NCBI GenBank assembly: GCA_902546095.1
Contig: CACCIQ010000002.1
Coordinates: 1-64,000, forward strand
Direction of reading: 5' to 3'
DNA length: 64,000 nucleotides
DNA from: an uncultured Bacteroidota bacterium
GTDB taxonomy: Bacteria > Bacteroidota > Bacteroidia > Flavobacteriales > Flavobacteriaceae
Below are positions 8,664 to 18,450 of the stretch, in pieces (positions within the stretch are counted from its first letter, which is position 1; the number at the start of each line of letters is the position of its first letter). The notes under the pieces are model-generated. The model was not told the origin of the DNA. It saw only the letters and a list, made by a program, of their open reading frames with translations, and did no database searches. A program made the position numbers and the translations under genes.

Positions 8664-9187
8664 TAAAATTTATTTTTTTTAAAATTTTTAAATGGAAAAT
8701 TATTGACTTCAAAAAACTTGATAAAAAGTGTGTTTTGATTGCAGGTCCGCATACACATTGGGTTGATTTTTTTTTAGGTTTAGCAATTAGAAATGTTATT
8801 AACGAGGATATTAAGTTTATTGGAAAAAAAGAGCTGTTTATTTTTCCTTTAAATTTAATCATGAATTATCTTGGTGGAATTCCTGTAAACAGAAATAGTA
8901 ATACTAATACAGTAGATCAAATATCTGATATTTTCAATAGAAGAAAAAAATTTAAATTAGCAATCTCACCTGAGGGAACTAGAAAAAAAGTGCAAAACTG
9001 GAAAACAGGATTTTACTACATTGCAAAAAAATCCAATGTACCTGTTGTATGTATTTCATTAAATTTTCCTGATAGAACAGTTACCTTTTCAAAGCCATAT
9101 GAATTAACAAATAATAAGGATTTGGATTTTAAAAATTTGAAAAAAAATTTTATTGGATCAGTGGGGAAAATCAAAGAATATTCATGA
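8660..9187 (+). CDS. Lysophospholipid (1-acylglycerol-3-phosphate type) acyltransferase
   Basis: This PlsC-fold enzyme should transfer an acyl group to a lysophospholipid or similar acceptor at the inner membrane. The catalytic HX4D motif is HTHWVD (His31, Asp36). The phosphate-binding motif is SPEGTRKK (103-110) and a third block, GGIPVNR, sits at 72-78. At 175 aa it is shorter than PlsC (about 240) and resembles the small PlsC-like proteins of Bacteroidota. It overlaps kdsB by 4 nt, suggesting a shared transcript and an envelope-lipid role. Its 3' end overlaps the convergent yebC gene by 6 bp. The exact acceptor lipid is not determinable. Confidence 0.87.
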   Translation: MIKFIFFKIFKWKIIDFKKLDKKCVLIAGPHTHWVDFFLGLAIRNVINEDIKFIGKKELFIFPLNLIMNYLGGIPVNRNSNTNTVDQISDIFNRRKKFKLAISPEGTRKKVQNWKTGFYYIAKKSNVPVVCISLNFPDRTVTFSKPYELTNNKDLDFKNLKKNFIGSVGKIKEYS

Positions 9188-9898
9188 ATTTCCAATGTTA
9201 TGATAAACATTTTGCACATCATCATCACCCTCACACATTTCTAAAAGCTTGTCTATATCGCTTTTTTGATCCTCATTCAAGTCTTTATAATTGTTAGCAA
9301 TCCTTTCGAATCCAGAGTTGATGATTATTATATCCCTTTTTTCTAATTCACTCTGAATTTCTCCAAATGAATCAAAACTTGCATATATAATAAGATGATT
9401 TTTATCATTATCAATAACAATTTCTTCTAATCCATAGTCAATTAATTCAAATTCCAGATCATCTTGCTCAACATTGTTTTCTATTTTAAATGTAGAATAC
9501 CTATTAAATAAAAATTCAACTGATCCACTTGTTGCAAGGCTACCATTACATTTATTAAAATAACTTCTAATGTTTGCAACAGTCCTGTTATTATTATTAG
9601 TTATACACTCAATAATTATGGCAATTCCGTGAGGACCATAACCTTCCAAAACAATTTCTTTATAATTGTCTGTGCTTTTTTCAGATGCATTTTTAATTGC
9701 ACGAGTTATATTTTCTTTTGGCATATTGGCAGCCTTTGCATTTTGAATAACTGCTCGGAGTCTTGAATTTGATTCAGGGTTAGGGCCACCTTCTTTAACA
9801 GCTAGAGAGATATCTTTGCCAATTCTGGTAAATGTTTTTGCCATTGATGACCAGCGCTTAAGTTTTCTTGCTTTTCTAAATTCAAAAGCTCTACCCAT
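9182..9898 (-). CDS. yebC: YebC/PmpR family protein (TACO1-like)
   Basis: YebC-family proteins have been described as transcriptional regulators and as ribosome-associated factors that relieve stalling at proline stretches. The N-terminal signature reads GRAFEFRKARKLKRWSSMAK, with NMPKENITRAI and ECITNNNNRTVANIRSYF downstream. At 238 aa it is full length. The C-terminus is acidic (EMCEGDDDVQNVYHNI). It overlaps the gcvT stop by 8 nt on the same strand, so the two are co-transcribed. The GRAFEFRK start resembles the Bacteroidota form rather than the E. coli AGHSKWAN form. Confidence 0.93.
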   Translation of the reverse strand: MGRAFEFRKARKLKRWSSMAKTFTRIGKDISLAVKEGGPNPESNSRLRAVIQNAKAANMPKENITRAIKNASEKSTDNYKEIVLEGYGPHGIAIIIECITNNNNRTVANIRSYFNKCNGSLATSGSVEFLFNRYSTFKIENNVEQDDLEFELIDYGLEEIVIDNDKNHLIIYASFDSFGEIQSELEKRDIIIINSGFERIANNYKDLNEDQKSDIDKLLEMCEGDDDVQNVYHNIGNS

Positions 9899-10967
9899 GA
9901 TTTATTGGAAGTTTTATTATTTCTGCTTTTACTAATTTGTTTCTTATTGAAATAAAGATTTTATCACTAATTTTATAACTATCATTGATATAGCCAATTC
10001 CTAATCCCACTTTATTTGACGGTGAGAATGTTCCAGAGGTAACAAATCCGATTTTGACTCCTTTCTCATTTTTTATTTCGTAACCATTTCTTGGAATACC
10101 TCTTTCAATCATTTTAAAATTTATCATGGTTTTTGATGAATTTTCAATTGAACTAAGAACTTTTTCTTTTCCAATAAATTCTTTCTTTAGGTTAGTGATC
10201 CACATTAATTTAGCTTCAAACGGTGTGGTTTTATCGTCAATATCTTTTCCGTATAAACAGTAACCCATTTCCATGCGTAAAGTATCTCTCGCACCTAATC
10301 CTATTGGTTTAATATTATATTTCTCACCTTTATTTAATAATTGTTCCCAAACATTTGGAATTATTTTATTGTGTGCATAAAGCTCATATCCAGGTGAACC
10401 AGTGTAACCCGTGTTTGATACCATAATATTTTCATTTTGAAAAATAATATTTTTAAAAGAAAATTTTTTTAAGTTTTCAAATTTACAATCAAACAACTCT
10501 GAAATAAGAATGAGTGATTTAGGACCTTGAATTGAAATTAGTCCAGTACTTTCTGAAACGTCTGTAATTGTACAATCAAATCGTTTTAAATTTGTATTCA
10601 ACCACATCCAATCTTTTTGAATATTGGCAGCATTTACAACTAACATAAATTTAGTTACATCAGTCCTGTATACAATTAAATCATCAACAATTCCTCCACT
10701 AGGGTTTACTAAACAATTGTATTGAGCTCTTCCTATCTCAATGCTACTAATGTCATTTGAGCAAACATATTCAAGAAAATTTAAAGAATCATTTCCATTT
10801 AGAATAAATTCGCCCATATGAGACACATCAAATATTCCAACATCATTTCTAACTGCATTATGTTCAATTGAAATACCAGAATACTGAATTGGCATATTAA
10901 ATCCACCAAAATCAACCATTTTAGCGTTTAGATTTATGTGATTATTGTAGAGAGATGTTTTTTTCAT
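9891..10967 (-). CDS. gcvT: Aminomethyltransferase (glycine cleavage T protein)
   Basis: GcvT transfers the aminomethyl carbon from lipoylated H protein to tetrahydrofolate, giving methylene-THF and ammonia. Signature regions are GGFNMPIQY, VSHMGEF, GLGARDTLRMEMGYCLYG and the C-terminal barrel domain (GFVTSGTFSPSNKVGLG). I place the start at the ATG at 10967 (MKKTSLYNN, 358 aa). A TTG three codons upstream is possible but would push the start further into the 5' region for no gain. The gene is alone apart from yebC; other glycine-cleavage genes are not in the window, and no glycine riboswitch precedes it. Confidence 0.95.
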   Translation of the reverse strand: MKKTSLYNNHINLNAKMVDFGGFNMPIQYSGISIEHNAVRNDVGIFDVSHMGEFILNGNDSLNFLEYVCSNDISSIEIGRAQYNCLVNPSGGIVDDLIVYRTDVTKFMLVVNAANIQKDWMWLNTNLKRFDCTITDVSESTGLISIQGPKSLILISELFDCKFENLKKFSFKNIIFQNENIMVSNTGYTGSPGYELYAHNKIIPNVWEQLLNKGEKYNIKPIGLGARDTLRMEMGYCLYGKDIDDKTTPFEAKLMWITNLKKEFIGKEKVLSSIENSSKTMINFKMIERGIPRNGYEIKNEKGVKIGFVTSGTFSPSNKVGLGIGYINDSYKISDKIFISIRNKLVKAEIIKLPINHG

Positions 10968-11010
10968 AAATTTCAATACAAATTAAGATCAATTTTTATT
11001 ACTTTACAAA

Positions 11011-11460
11011 ATGATTTTTTTAAAAAACTACATTTTAACTTTTATTTTTTTTACATTTTCATTCATATCTTTTTCACAAATTTTTATCGATAATGAAATT
11101 AAAGGAAAAGTTGCTGGATTGACAGTATTAACTCAATCTGGAACCCCTGGTGCTCCAAGTTACATTAGAATTAGGGGTAATGGTTCATTAATAGGCAATA
11201 ACGCTCCATTGATTATTGTTGATGGTATTCCATATGATAACACTCCAATAGGTGCCAATCCTAAATTTCCAGGTCTTGATATGTTGGCTTTAATTAATGG
11301 CTCTGAGGTCTATTCAGTTACAGTTTTAAAAAACGCAATTGATGTTGCTCCATATGGTGTCAAGGGGTCTAATGGAGTGATTATAATAACAACTCAAAGA
11401 GGATTAAAAAAGGGGCCAACCTTGGAGGATCTTTTATATGACATGAAAATACTTTATTGA
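11011..11460 (+). CDS. Free-standing TonB-dependent receptor plug-domain protein
   Basis: This 149-aa protein has a signal peptide (about 1-23, ending FSFISFSQ) followed only by a SusC-type plug domain. KGKVAGLTVLTQSGTPGAPS, YIRIRGNGS, PLIIVDGIPYD, SVTVLKNA and YGVKGSNGVIIITTQRG appear in the order found in full receptors. After the last plug strand there are only about 18 more residues (KKGPTLEDLLYDMKILY) and no beta-barrel. It therefore cannot be a transporter by itself. No out-of-frame barrel follows; the M1 peptidase gene starts 4 bp downstream, so the gene is not simply frameshifted. It could act as a periplasmic partner or decoy for a receptor, or as a protein scaffold; the function is unknown. 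Confidence 0.85.
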   Translation: MIFLKNYILTFIFFTFSFISFSQIFIDNEIKGKVAGLTVLTQSGTPGAPSYIRIRGNGSLIGNNAPLIIVDGIPYDNTPIGANPKFPGLDMLALINGSEVYSVTVLKNAIDVAPYGVKGSNGVIIITTQRGLKKGPTLEDLLYDMKILY

Positions 11461-11464
11461 TATT

Positions 11465-13072
11465 ATGAAAAAGAATTTGTTTTATTTACTTTTTGCTTTA
11501 CCCATTTTAGTTTTTTCTCAAAATTTTACTAGACAAGACACACTAAGAGGATCAATAACCCCGCAAAGAGCATGGTGGGATTTAACTTATTATCATTTAG
11601 ACATTATCGTTGATCCTGATAATAAATTTATTAAAGGAAGCAACATTGTTCAATACAGGGTTCTTGAATCTCATAATGAAATTCAAATTGATTTACAAAA
11701 ACCTTTGAAAATCACTAAGGTTACTCAAGACAATAAGGATTTAACTTTCAGATTAGACGGATATTCACATTTCATTAAATTGAAGAAAAAACAAAAAAAA
11801 GGTAGCGTAAATTCCATAAAGGTTTTTTACGAGGGAAACCCAAAAGTTGCAGTGCGACCACCATGGGATGGAGGTTTGACATGGACTAGAGACTCAAATG
11901 GAAAACATTTTGTTGCAAATAGTAATCAAGGAATCGGGGCGAGCATTTGGTGGCCTAATAAAGATCATATGTATGATGAGGTTGATAGCATGTTAATTAG
12001 TGTTAATGTCCCTAAAGAGCTAACAAATGTTTCTAATGGTAGATTAAGATCTATTGAAGATTTAGGAGAAACAAAAACTTTTCATTGGTTTGTCTCAAAT
12101 CCAATAAATAATTATGGTGTTAATATAAACATTGGTGATTATGTTGAATTTTCTGAGGTTTATAAAGGTGAAAAAGGAGATTTAGATATGATTTATTATG
12201 TGCTAAGAGATAATATTTTAAGGGCAAAATCACAATTTAAAGACGCAATCAAAATGATGCAGGCATTTGAATACTGGTTTGGTCCATATCCATTTTATGA
12301 AGATAGTTTTAAGATAGTTGAGGTTCCTTATCTCGGAATGGAGCATCAAAGTTCAATAACTTACGGAAATAAATATATGAAAGGATATCTTGGTAGAGAT
12401 CTATCTCGAACTGGTTGGGGATTAAAGTTTGATTATATTATTATACATGAAGCAGGGCATGAATGGTTTGCTAACAATATAACTTACAAAGATATTGCTG
12501 ACATGTGGATTCATGAATCTTTTACAACATACTCTGAAAACTTATATTTGGATTACCATTATGGAAAAGAAGCAGCTTCGGAATATGTTATTGGAACTAG
12601 GACAAGTATTTCAAATAGATCTCCGATTATAGGAAAATATGGAGTTAATTTTAGGGGCAGTGATTTGTATTCGAAAGGAGCAAATATTTTACATACTCTG
12701 AGGCAAATAACAAGAGATGATGAAAAGTGGAGAAGTATACTAAGGGGTTTAAATAAAGAGTTTTACCACCAAACTGTAACTACAGCTCAAATAGAAAATT
12801 ATATTTCAAATAAAATGAAATATGATCTCTCTACATTTTTTAATCAATATCTGAGAGATTTTAGAATACCGACTCTTGAGTATTTTTATGAAGATGGCAA
12901 CTTGAACTGTAGGTGGATAAATGTTGTAGATAATTTTAAAATGCCGGTTGAACTAATTGTAGATGATAAAAAAGTTTTTATTGAGATTGACTCTTCTTAT
13001 AAAAAAATTCCTTCAATTTCAGATACACTCAAAATTGATAAAGATTACTACGTTTTTTTGAAAAAAATCTAA
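11465..13072 (+). CDS. Secreted M1 family zinc metallopeptidase
   Basis: This is an aminopeptidase-type enzyme acting outside the cytoplasm, with a signal peptide ending at VFSQ (about residue 19). The N-terminal beta domain (about 35-235) is followed by the catalytic domain. The substrate-side motif is LGMEHQSS (290-297), replacing the classical GAMEN. The zinc site is HEAGH (328-332) plus Glu351 in HESF, which gives the exact HEXXH-X18-E spacing. At 535 aa it lacks the long helical C-terminal domain of PepN. It starts 4 bp after the orphan plug gene, so the two are probably expressed together. M1 family is certain; peptide specificity is unknown. Confidence 0.93.
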   Translation: MKKNLFYLLFALPILVFSQNFTRQDTLRGSITPQRAWWDLTYYHLDIIVDPDNKFIKGSNIVQYRVLESHNEIQIDLQKPLKITKVTQDNKDLTFRLDGYSHFIKLKKKQKKGSVNSIKVFYEGNPKVAVRPPWDGGLTWTRDSNGKHFVANSNQGIGASIWWPNKDHMYDEVDSMLISVNVPKELTNVSNGRLRSIEDLGETKTFHWFVSNPINNYGVNINIGDYVEFSEVYKGEKGDLDMIYYVLRDNILRAKSQFKDAIKMMQAFEYWFGPYPFYEDSFKIVEVPYLGMEHQSSITYGNKYMKGYLGRDLSRTGWGLKFDYIIIHEAGHEWFANNITYKDIADMWIHESFTTYSENLYLDYHYGKEAASEYVIGTRTSISNRSPIIGKYGVNFRGSDLYSKGANILHTLRQITRDDEKWRSILRGLNKEFYHQTVTTAQIENYISNKMKYDLSTFFNQYLRDFRIPTLEYFYEDGNLNCRWINVVDNFKMPVELIVDDKKVFIEIDSSYKKIPSISDTLKIDKDYYVFLKKI

Positions 13073-13075
13073 AGT

Positions 13076-13228
13076 TTAAGAACTCTTTTTTGCACTACCA
13101 CATCTAATTGCGTTTGGCATGTCTGCATCAAATATTGCATTTGCTTCATGTTGGTAAACAGCTTTTATGCCCCTGAAAAAATATTTGCCGCTTTTTTCTA
13201 GCTTATATCTAACTTCCCAAGTATTCAT
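13076..13228 (-). CDS. 50-residue conserved-looking small protein downstream of clpC
   Basis: Reading the minus strand after the clpC stop gives an ATG at 13228 and an open frame of 50 codons ending at 13076. The peptide is MNTWEVRYKLEKSGKYFFRG followed by a segment with YQHEANAIFDADMP and a polar tail containing RCGSAKKSS. It is soluble, has a beta-alpha-beta-like pattern (two strands, then an Ala/Glu-rich helix around residues 24-35) and no signal peptide. The start lies 22 bp after the clpC stop on the same strand, consistent with one operon. The frame fills the otherwise empty gap of 178 bp between clpC and the M1 gene almost completely. Function is unknown; I infer a real gene from composition and position. 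Confidence 0.6.
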   Translation of the reverse strand: MNTWEVRYKLEKSGKYFFRGIKAVYQHEANAIFDADMPNAIRCGSAKKSS

Positions 13229-13250
13229 TATACCATGTAATTGATGTGGA

Positions 13251-15782
13251 TTAGATAATTTTTATATCTAATGAATCAGAATTTTTAATGTGGGTAATAT
13301 TGATTTTGTTACCTTTTTTAATTTCACCAGTAACAATTTTTTTAGCCAATGGATCTTCTAAATATTTTTGAATTGCTCTTTTTATTGGCCTTGCACCAAA
13401 CTCTTTGTCATAACCTTTGTCAGAAATAAATTTATATACCTTATTATCAATTTTAACATTGTAATCAATTTCCTTCAATCTTTGAACAAAGCTGGAGATT
13501 TCAATTTTAGCTATTTTCTCAATTTCCAGAGATGTTAATTGATTAAATACAACTATTTCATCTATTCTGTTTAGAAATTCTGGCGAAAACTTTTTACTTA
13601 AGCTTTTCTTCAAAACCTCAGAAGATAATTTATTTTCATCTTTCTTTTTATAATCAGTATCAAAACCAACACCAGTTCCAAAATCTTTAAGTTTTCTAGT
13701 TCCAATGTTCGATGTCATGATGATAACAGTATTCTTGAAATCAACTTTTCTACCAACGCTATCAGTTAAATATCCATCGTCTAATACCTGCAAAAGCATG
13801 TTAAATACATCTGGATGAGCTTTTTCAATTTCATCAAGTAGGACAACCGAATAAGGCTTTCTTCTGACTCTTTCACTTAATTGCCCTCCCTCTTCATATC
13901 CAACATATCCTGGAGGAGCACCAATTAACCTACTAACCGAAAATTTTTCCATGTATTCACTCATGTCAATTCTTATTAATGAGTCTTTATTGTTGAATAG
14001 TTCTTCACCTAAAGATTTAGCCAACTGGGTTTTTCCAATACCTGTTTGCCCTAGAAATATAAAAGATCCTATTGGCTTATTAGGGTCTTTTAAACCAGTT
14101 TTATTTCTTTGAATAGCATTTACGACAGCATCAACAGCTTTATCTTGACCAATGATCTTATCCTTTATGCTTCTTTCAAGGTCAAACTCAATAACATTTT
14201 CAGTTTGATCAATTTTTCTCAATGGAACTCCAGAAATTAATGAAACAACTTCAATAATATTATCTTCAGAAACAAGCTCTCTTTTCTTTTTCAATTCATC
14301 ATCCCACATTTTCTGTTGATCCAAAAGCTCTTTTTCAATTTTTTTCTCATCATCTCTGAGTCTGGCAGCCTCTTCATACTTTTGATTTTTAACTACATTA
14401 TTCTTTTTCATTCGAACAGATTCCAATTTTTTTTCTAAATCGACAATCTCTTTCGGAACGTCCATGTTTGTAATATGAACTCTTGACCCTGCCTCATCCA
14501 TTGCATCAATTGCCTTATCTGGGAGGTTTCTGTCATTAATATATCTATCTGTTAATTTTACACATGCCTCAATTGCTTCATCAGTATATTTTACGTTGTG
14601 ATGATCTTCATACTTTAATTTAATATCCTGCAGGATTTGAATTGTTTCTCCAACTGATGTTGGTTCAACAATTATTTTTTGGAATCTTCTTTCAAGAGCT
14701 CCATCTTTTTCGATGTATTTTCTGTACTCATCTAACGTTGTAGCACCAATACATTGAATTTCACCTCTGGCAAGAGCTGGTTTAAACATATTTGATGCAT
14801 CTAGACTTCCCATGGCACCACCTGCACCAACAATAGTGTGTATTTCGTCAATAAACAAAATGATATCTTTATTTTTCTCAATTTCATTCATCACAGCTTT
14901 CATTCTTTCCTCAAATTGACCTCTGTATTTAGTACCTGCAACAACACTTGCTAAATCTAATGAAATCACTCTTTTGTTATATAATAGCCGCGAAACTTTT
15001 CTTTCAACAATTCTAAGTGCCAATCCTTCTGCAATTGCTGACTTTCCGACACCTGGTTCACCAATAAGTAAGGGGTTGTTCTTTTTTCTTCTACTTAAAA
15101 TTTGTGAAACCCTTTCAATTTCTTTATGTCTTCCAATTATCGGATCAAGTTTGCCTTCTGATGCAAAAAGAGTTAAATCTCTTCCAAAATTATCTAAAAC
15201 AGGTGTTTTTGATTTTTTTGATTTATTGGAGCTTGGTTTAACATTAAATGGGTTTTGTTCAATCGAACTTTCATCATCTTCAGGTTCATCATCAAAAGTT
15301 TGAGATGAACTGACATCATCATAACTGTCTTTTGATTCTGAAATATGCTCTTTAAACTGATCTTTAACAATATCGTAGCTTAGATTTAATTTTTCTAATA
15401 ATTTGGTAGTAGGATCATTTTCATTTCTTAATATACACAAGAGTAAATGTGCGGTATTTATAGAATTTCCTTGAAATAATTTTGCTTCAAGAAATGTAGT
15501 TTTTAAGGCTCTTTCAGCTTGTCTTGTTAAATGAAGATTTTTTCTTAAATTTTCTTCATAATTCATTATTGGATTTGGGGGACTTAAAATTTCAATTTTT
15601 TTTCTAAGAAAATCCAAGTCAATATCTAATGCATTTAAAATTTTAATAGCTTTTCCTCCACCATCTCTTAAAATACCTAGTAGAAGATGTTCAGTTCCAA
15701 TAAAATCATGACCAAGTCTTATGGCTTCTTCCTTGCTGTATGTAATAACGTCCTTAACTCTTGATGAAAAATTATCGTCCAT
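13251..15782 (-). CDS. clpC: ATP-dependent Clp protease ATP-binding subunit ClpC
   Basis: ClpC is the AAA+ unfoldase that feeds substrates to ClpP. The N-terminal domain (1-150) has two Clp repeats (FIGTEHLLLGIL and INTAHLLLCIL). An acidic linker covers about 150-195. The first AAA module has Walker A GEPGVGKS (241-248). A UVR-like middle segment (YEEAARLRDDEKKIEKEL) marks ClpC rather than ClpB. The second AAA module has GQTGIGKT, then the C-terminal D2-small domain with the arginine-rich sensor GARPIKRAI. The length is 843 aa. A TATTTTTG element lies 4 nt before the ATG. The gene diverges from gyrA across 154 bp. Confidence 0.96.
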   Translation of the reverse strand: MDDNFSSRVKDVITYSKEEAIRLGHDFIGTEHLLLGILRDGGGKAIKILNALDIDLDFLRKKIEILSPPNPIMNYEENLRKNLHLTRQAERALKTTFLEAKLFQGNSINTAHLLLCILRNENDPTTKLLEKLNLSYDIVKDQFKEHISESKDSYDDVSSSQTFDDEPEDDESSIEQNPFNVKPSSNKSKKSKTPVLDNFGRDLTLFASEGKLDPIIGRHKEIERVSQILSRRKKNNPLLIGEPGVGKSAIAEGLALRIVERKVSRLLYNKRVISLDLASVVAGTKYRGQFEERMKAVMNEIEKNKDIILFIDEIHTIVGAGGAMGSLDASNMFKPALARGEIQCIGATTLDEYRKYIEKDGALERRFQKIIVEPTSVGETIQILQDIKLKYEDHHNVKYTDEAIEACVKLTDRYINDRNLPDKAIDAMDEAGSRVHITNMDVPKEIVDLEKKLESVRMKKNNVVKNQKYEEAARLRDDEKKIEKELLDQQKMWDDELKKKRELVSEDNIIEVVSLISGVPLRKIDQTENVIEFDLERSIKDKIIGQDKAVDAVVNAIQRNKTGLKDPNKPIGSFIFLGQTGIGKTQLAKSLGEELFNNKDSLIRIDMSEYMEKFSVSRLIGAPPGYVGYEEGGQLSERVRRKPYSVVLLDEIEKAHPDVFNMLLQVLDDGYLTDSVGRKVDFKNTVIIMTSNIGTRKLKDFGTGVGFDTDYKKKDENKLSSEVLKKSLSKKFSPEFLNRIDEIVVFNQLTSLEIEKIAKIEISSFVQRLKEIDYNVKIDNKVYKFISDKGYDKEFGARPIKRAIQKYLEDPLAKKIVTGEIKKGNKINITHIKNSDSLDIKII

Positions 15783-15786
15783 AACT

Positions 15787-15794
15787 CAAAAATA
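15787..15794 (-). promoter_or_regulatory. TAnnTTTG promoter element of clpC
   Basis: TATTTTTG on the minus strand fits TAnnTTTG exactly and ends 4 nt before the clpC ATG, predicting a nearly leaderless mRNA. Confidence 0.5.
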
Positions 15795-15874
15795 GTAATT
15801 AAAATACTTAAACTAAAATAAAATAAATTATTCTTAAAAACTCGAAAAAAATGTTAATAAGTTTATAAAAATCC

Positions 15875-15908
15875 TTCTCATATAAATTTCATGTTTTTTC
15901 TCATATAA
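15875..15908. repeat. Short direct repeat in the clpC-gyrA intergenic region
   Basis: The 11-mer TTCTCATATAA occurs at 15875-15885 and again at 15898-15908. The starts are 23 bp apart, about two helical turns, and the second copy ends 28 bp before the gyrA ATG. A near-match to the promoter motif (TATCTTTA, 15910-15917) follows directly. It could be an operator for gyrA or clpC, or chance in AT-rich DNA. Confidence 0.3.
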
Positions 15909-15936
15909 TTATCTTTATAAATACAAAAAAACAACT

Positions 15937-18432
15937 ATGGCAGAAGGTGAAAAATTAATCCCAATTAATATTGAAGAAGCTATGAAATCAGCGTACATTG
16001 ATTATTCAATGTCTGTAATTGTTTCTAGAGCTCTTCCTGATGTAAGAGATGGTCTAAAACCAGTACACAGAAGAGTTTTATTTGGAATGAGTGAACTTGG
16101 ATTAAGGTCTAATAGTAAATACAAAAAATCAGCATTTATAGTAGGTGAGGTATTAGGTAAATATCATCCTCATGGAGATAGTTCAGTATATGACACAATG
16201 GTTAGGATGGCACAAGAATGGAGTCTAAGATATATGTTAGTAGATGGTCAAGGAAATTTTGGTTCAATTGACGGTGATAGTCCAGCGGCAATGAGATATA
16301 CTGAAGCAAGACTAAAAAAAATATCGGAAGAAATGGTCGAGGACCTTGATAAAGATACTGTTGACTTTCAATTAAACTATGATGATTCAATTAAAGAGCC
16401 AACTGTATTACCGACTAAAATTCCTAGCCTTTTAGTAAATGGAGCATCAGGAATAGCTGTTGGTATGGCCACAAATATGCCTCCTCATAACTTATCAGAA
16501 GTTATTGATGGAACTGTTGCATATATCCAAAATAATGATATTGAAGTTGATGAACTGATTAAGCATGTTAAAGCTCCTGATTTTCCAACAGGTGGTGTAA
16601 TATATGGATATGATGGAGTGAAGCAAGCATTCGAAACAGGAAGAGGAAGAGTAGTAATGAGAGGAAAAGCATCATTTGAAGAAGTTAATGGTCGTGAATG
16701 TATAGTCGTAACTGAAATTCCTTTTCAGGTAAATAAAGCTGACATGATTCAAAGAACTGCTGAATTGGTTAATGATAAAAAAATTGAAGGCATTTCAAAT
16801 ATTAGAGATGAATCTGATAGAAAAGGTATGAGGATAGTTTATATTCTTAAAAGAGATGCAATTCCAAACATTGTATTGAATACTTTGTATAAGTACACAG
16901 CACTTCAGTCATCATTTAGTGTGAATAATATAGCATTAGTAAATGGTAGACCCAAATTGCTGAACCTTAAAGAAATGATAAGTTATTTTGTTGAGCACAG
17001 ACATGATGTTGTTGTAAGAAGAACAAAGTTTGATTTAAAGAAAGCTGAGGAAAGAGCACATATTTTAGAAGGTTTAATTATTGCGTCAGATAATATTGAT
17101 AAGGTTATAGAAATAATAAAAAAATCTTCCAATGCTGATGATGCAAGAAAAAATTTAATTAAAGAATTCAATTTATCTGAGACACAGTCAAAGGCAATTG
17201 TAGAAATGAGATTAAGACAGTTGACAGGCCTTGAACAGAATAAATTAAGGGATGAATTTAATGGTTTATTAGAATTGATAAAAGATCTCAAGGATATTTT
17301 AAGCGATAAGGATAGAAGAATGAACATTATCAAAGAAGAGCTTTTAGAAATGAAGGAGAAACACGGAGATGAGAGAAGGTCATTAATTGAATTTTCTGGT
17401 GGAGAATTGAGTATAGAGGACATGATTCCTGATGAAAAGGTTGTTCTTACAATTTCACATGCTGGTTATATTAAAAGAACTCCATTAGCTGAATACAAAA
17501 CTCAACATAGAGGTGGTGTAGGTCAAAAAGGTTCAACAACAAGAAGTGAAGATTTTCTTGAATATTTATTCGTAGGAACTAACCATCAATACATGTTGTT
17601 TTTTACTCAAAAAGGTAAATGTTTTTGGATGAGAGTGTTTGAAATTCCCGAAGGAAGTAAACTATCAAAAGGAAGAGCTATACAAAATCTAATAAATATT
17701 GAACCTGATGATAAAGTCAAAGCATTCATATGTACACAAGATTTAAAGGATGAAAATTATATTAATAATCATTTTGTCATTATGTGTACAAAGAAAGGAC
17801 AAGTTAAAAAAACATCTCTTGAACAATACTCAAGACCAAGATCAAATGGAATAAATGCTATTACAATTAAGGATGAAGATGAATTATTAGAAGCAAAACT
17901 AACAACAGGGAATTCACAAATCCTTATGGCTGTAAAATCAGGTAAATGTATCAGGTTTGAAGAGGGAAAAACTAGACCTATGGGAAGAAATGCATCTGGT
18001 GTCAGAGGTGTAAGGCTCAAAGACAATAATGATGAGGTTGTTGGAATGCTTTCCGTCAATGATATGGATAGTGATATTTTGGTTGTTTCTGAAAATGGAT
18101 ATGGAAAAAGATCCAAACTAGATGATTACAGGATAACCAATAGAGGCGGGAAAGGTGTTAAAACAATTTCTATTACAGACAAAACTGGCAACCTGGTTTC
18201 TATAAAAAATGTTTCTGATGGAGATGATTTAATGATAATAAATAAATCAGGAATTGCGATTAGAATGGAAGTAAATTCTCTAAGAGTTATGGGAAGAGCT
18301 ACCCAAGGTGTAAAACTTATTAATTTAAAAGAAAACGATTCAATTGCAGCAGTAGCCAAAGTTGTTTTGGATGACGAGGAGGTTCAAGATATTGACGATA
18401 TTGAAGTAGTTGATGATGATCAAATAAATTAA
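15937..18432 (+). CDS. gyrA: DNA gyrase subunit A
   Basis: GyrA is the breakage-reunion subunit of gyrase, introducing negative supercoils with GyrB. The catalytic tyrosine is Tyr121 in [10 protein letters not shown]. The quinolone-resistance region reads [12 protein letters not shown]. Ser82 and Asp86 correspond to E. coli Ser83 and Asp87, so the common resistance substitutions are absent. The C-terminal half carries the beta-pinwheel blades. Repeats such as [11 protein letters not shown] (GyrA-box type), RGGKGVKTI and RATQGVKLI can be seen. The length is 831 aa with an acidic tail ([15 protein letters not shown]). A TPR gene follows 18 bp downstream. Confidence 0.97.
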   Translation: MAEGEKLIPINIEEAMKSAYIDYSMSVIVSRALPDVRDGLKPVHRRVLFGMSELGLRSNSKYKKSAFIVGEVLGKYHPHGDSSVYDTMVRMAQEWSLRYMLVDGQGNFGSIDGDSPAAMRYTEARLKKISEEMVEDLDKDTVDFQLNYDDSIKEPTVLPTKIPSLLVNGASGIAVGMATNMPPHNLSEVIDGTVAYIQNNDIEVDELIKHVKAPDFPTGGVIYGYDGVKQAFETGRGRVVMRGKASFEEVNGRECIVVTEIPFQVNKADMIQRTAELVNDKKIEGISNIRDESDRKGMRIVYILKRDAIPNIVLNTLYKYTALQSSFSVNNIALVNGRPKLLNLKEMISYFVEHRHDVVVRRTKFDLKKAEERAHILEGLIIASDNIDKVIEIIKKSSNADDARKNLIKEFNLSETQSKAIVEMRLRQLTGLEQNKLRDEFNGLLELIKDLKDILSDKDRRMNIIKEELLEMKEKHGDERRSLIEFSGGELSIEDMIPDEKVVLTISHAGYIKRTPLAEYKTQHRGGVGQKGSTTRSEDFLEYLFVGTNHQYMLFFTQKGKCFWMRVFEIPEGSKLSKGRAIQNLINIEPDDKVKAFICTQDLKDENYINNHFVIMCTKKGQVKKTSLEQYSRPRSNGINAITIKDEDELLEAKLTTGNSQILMAVKSGKCIRFEEGKTRPMGRNASGVRGVRLKDNNDEVVGMLSVNDMDSDILVVSENGYGKRSKLDDYRITNRGGKGVKTISITDKTGNLVSIKNVSDGDDLMIINKSGIAIRMEVNSLRVMGRATQGVKLINLKENDSIAAVAKVVLDDEEVQDIDDIEVVDDDQIN

Positions 18433-18450
18433 TACATTTAGAAAAAAAAC

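Noticed and set aside
10968..11010. Glycine riboswitch upstream of gcvT
   Set aside because: Only about 40 bp separate gcvT from the divergent plug gene; too short for the aptamer and lacking its conserved core.
11011..11460. Orphan plug as a frameshifted full receptor
   Set aside because: No barrel-coding sequence follows in any frame; the M1 peptidase begins 4 bp later on the same strand.
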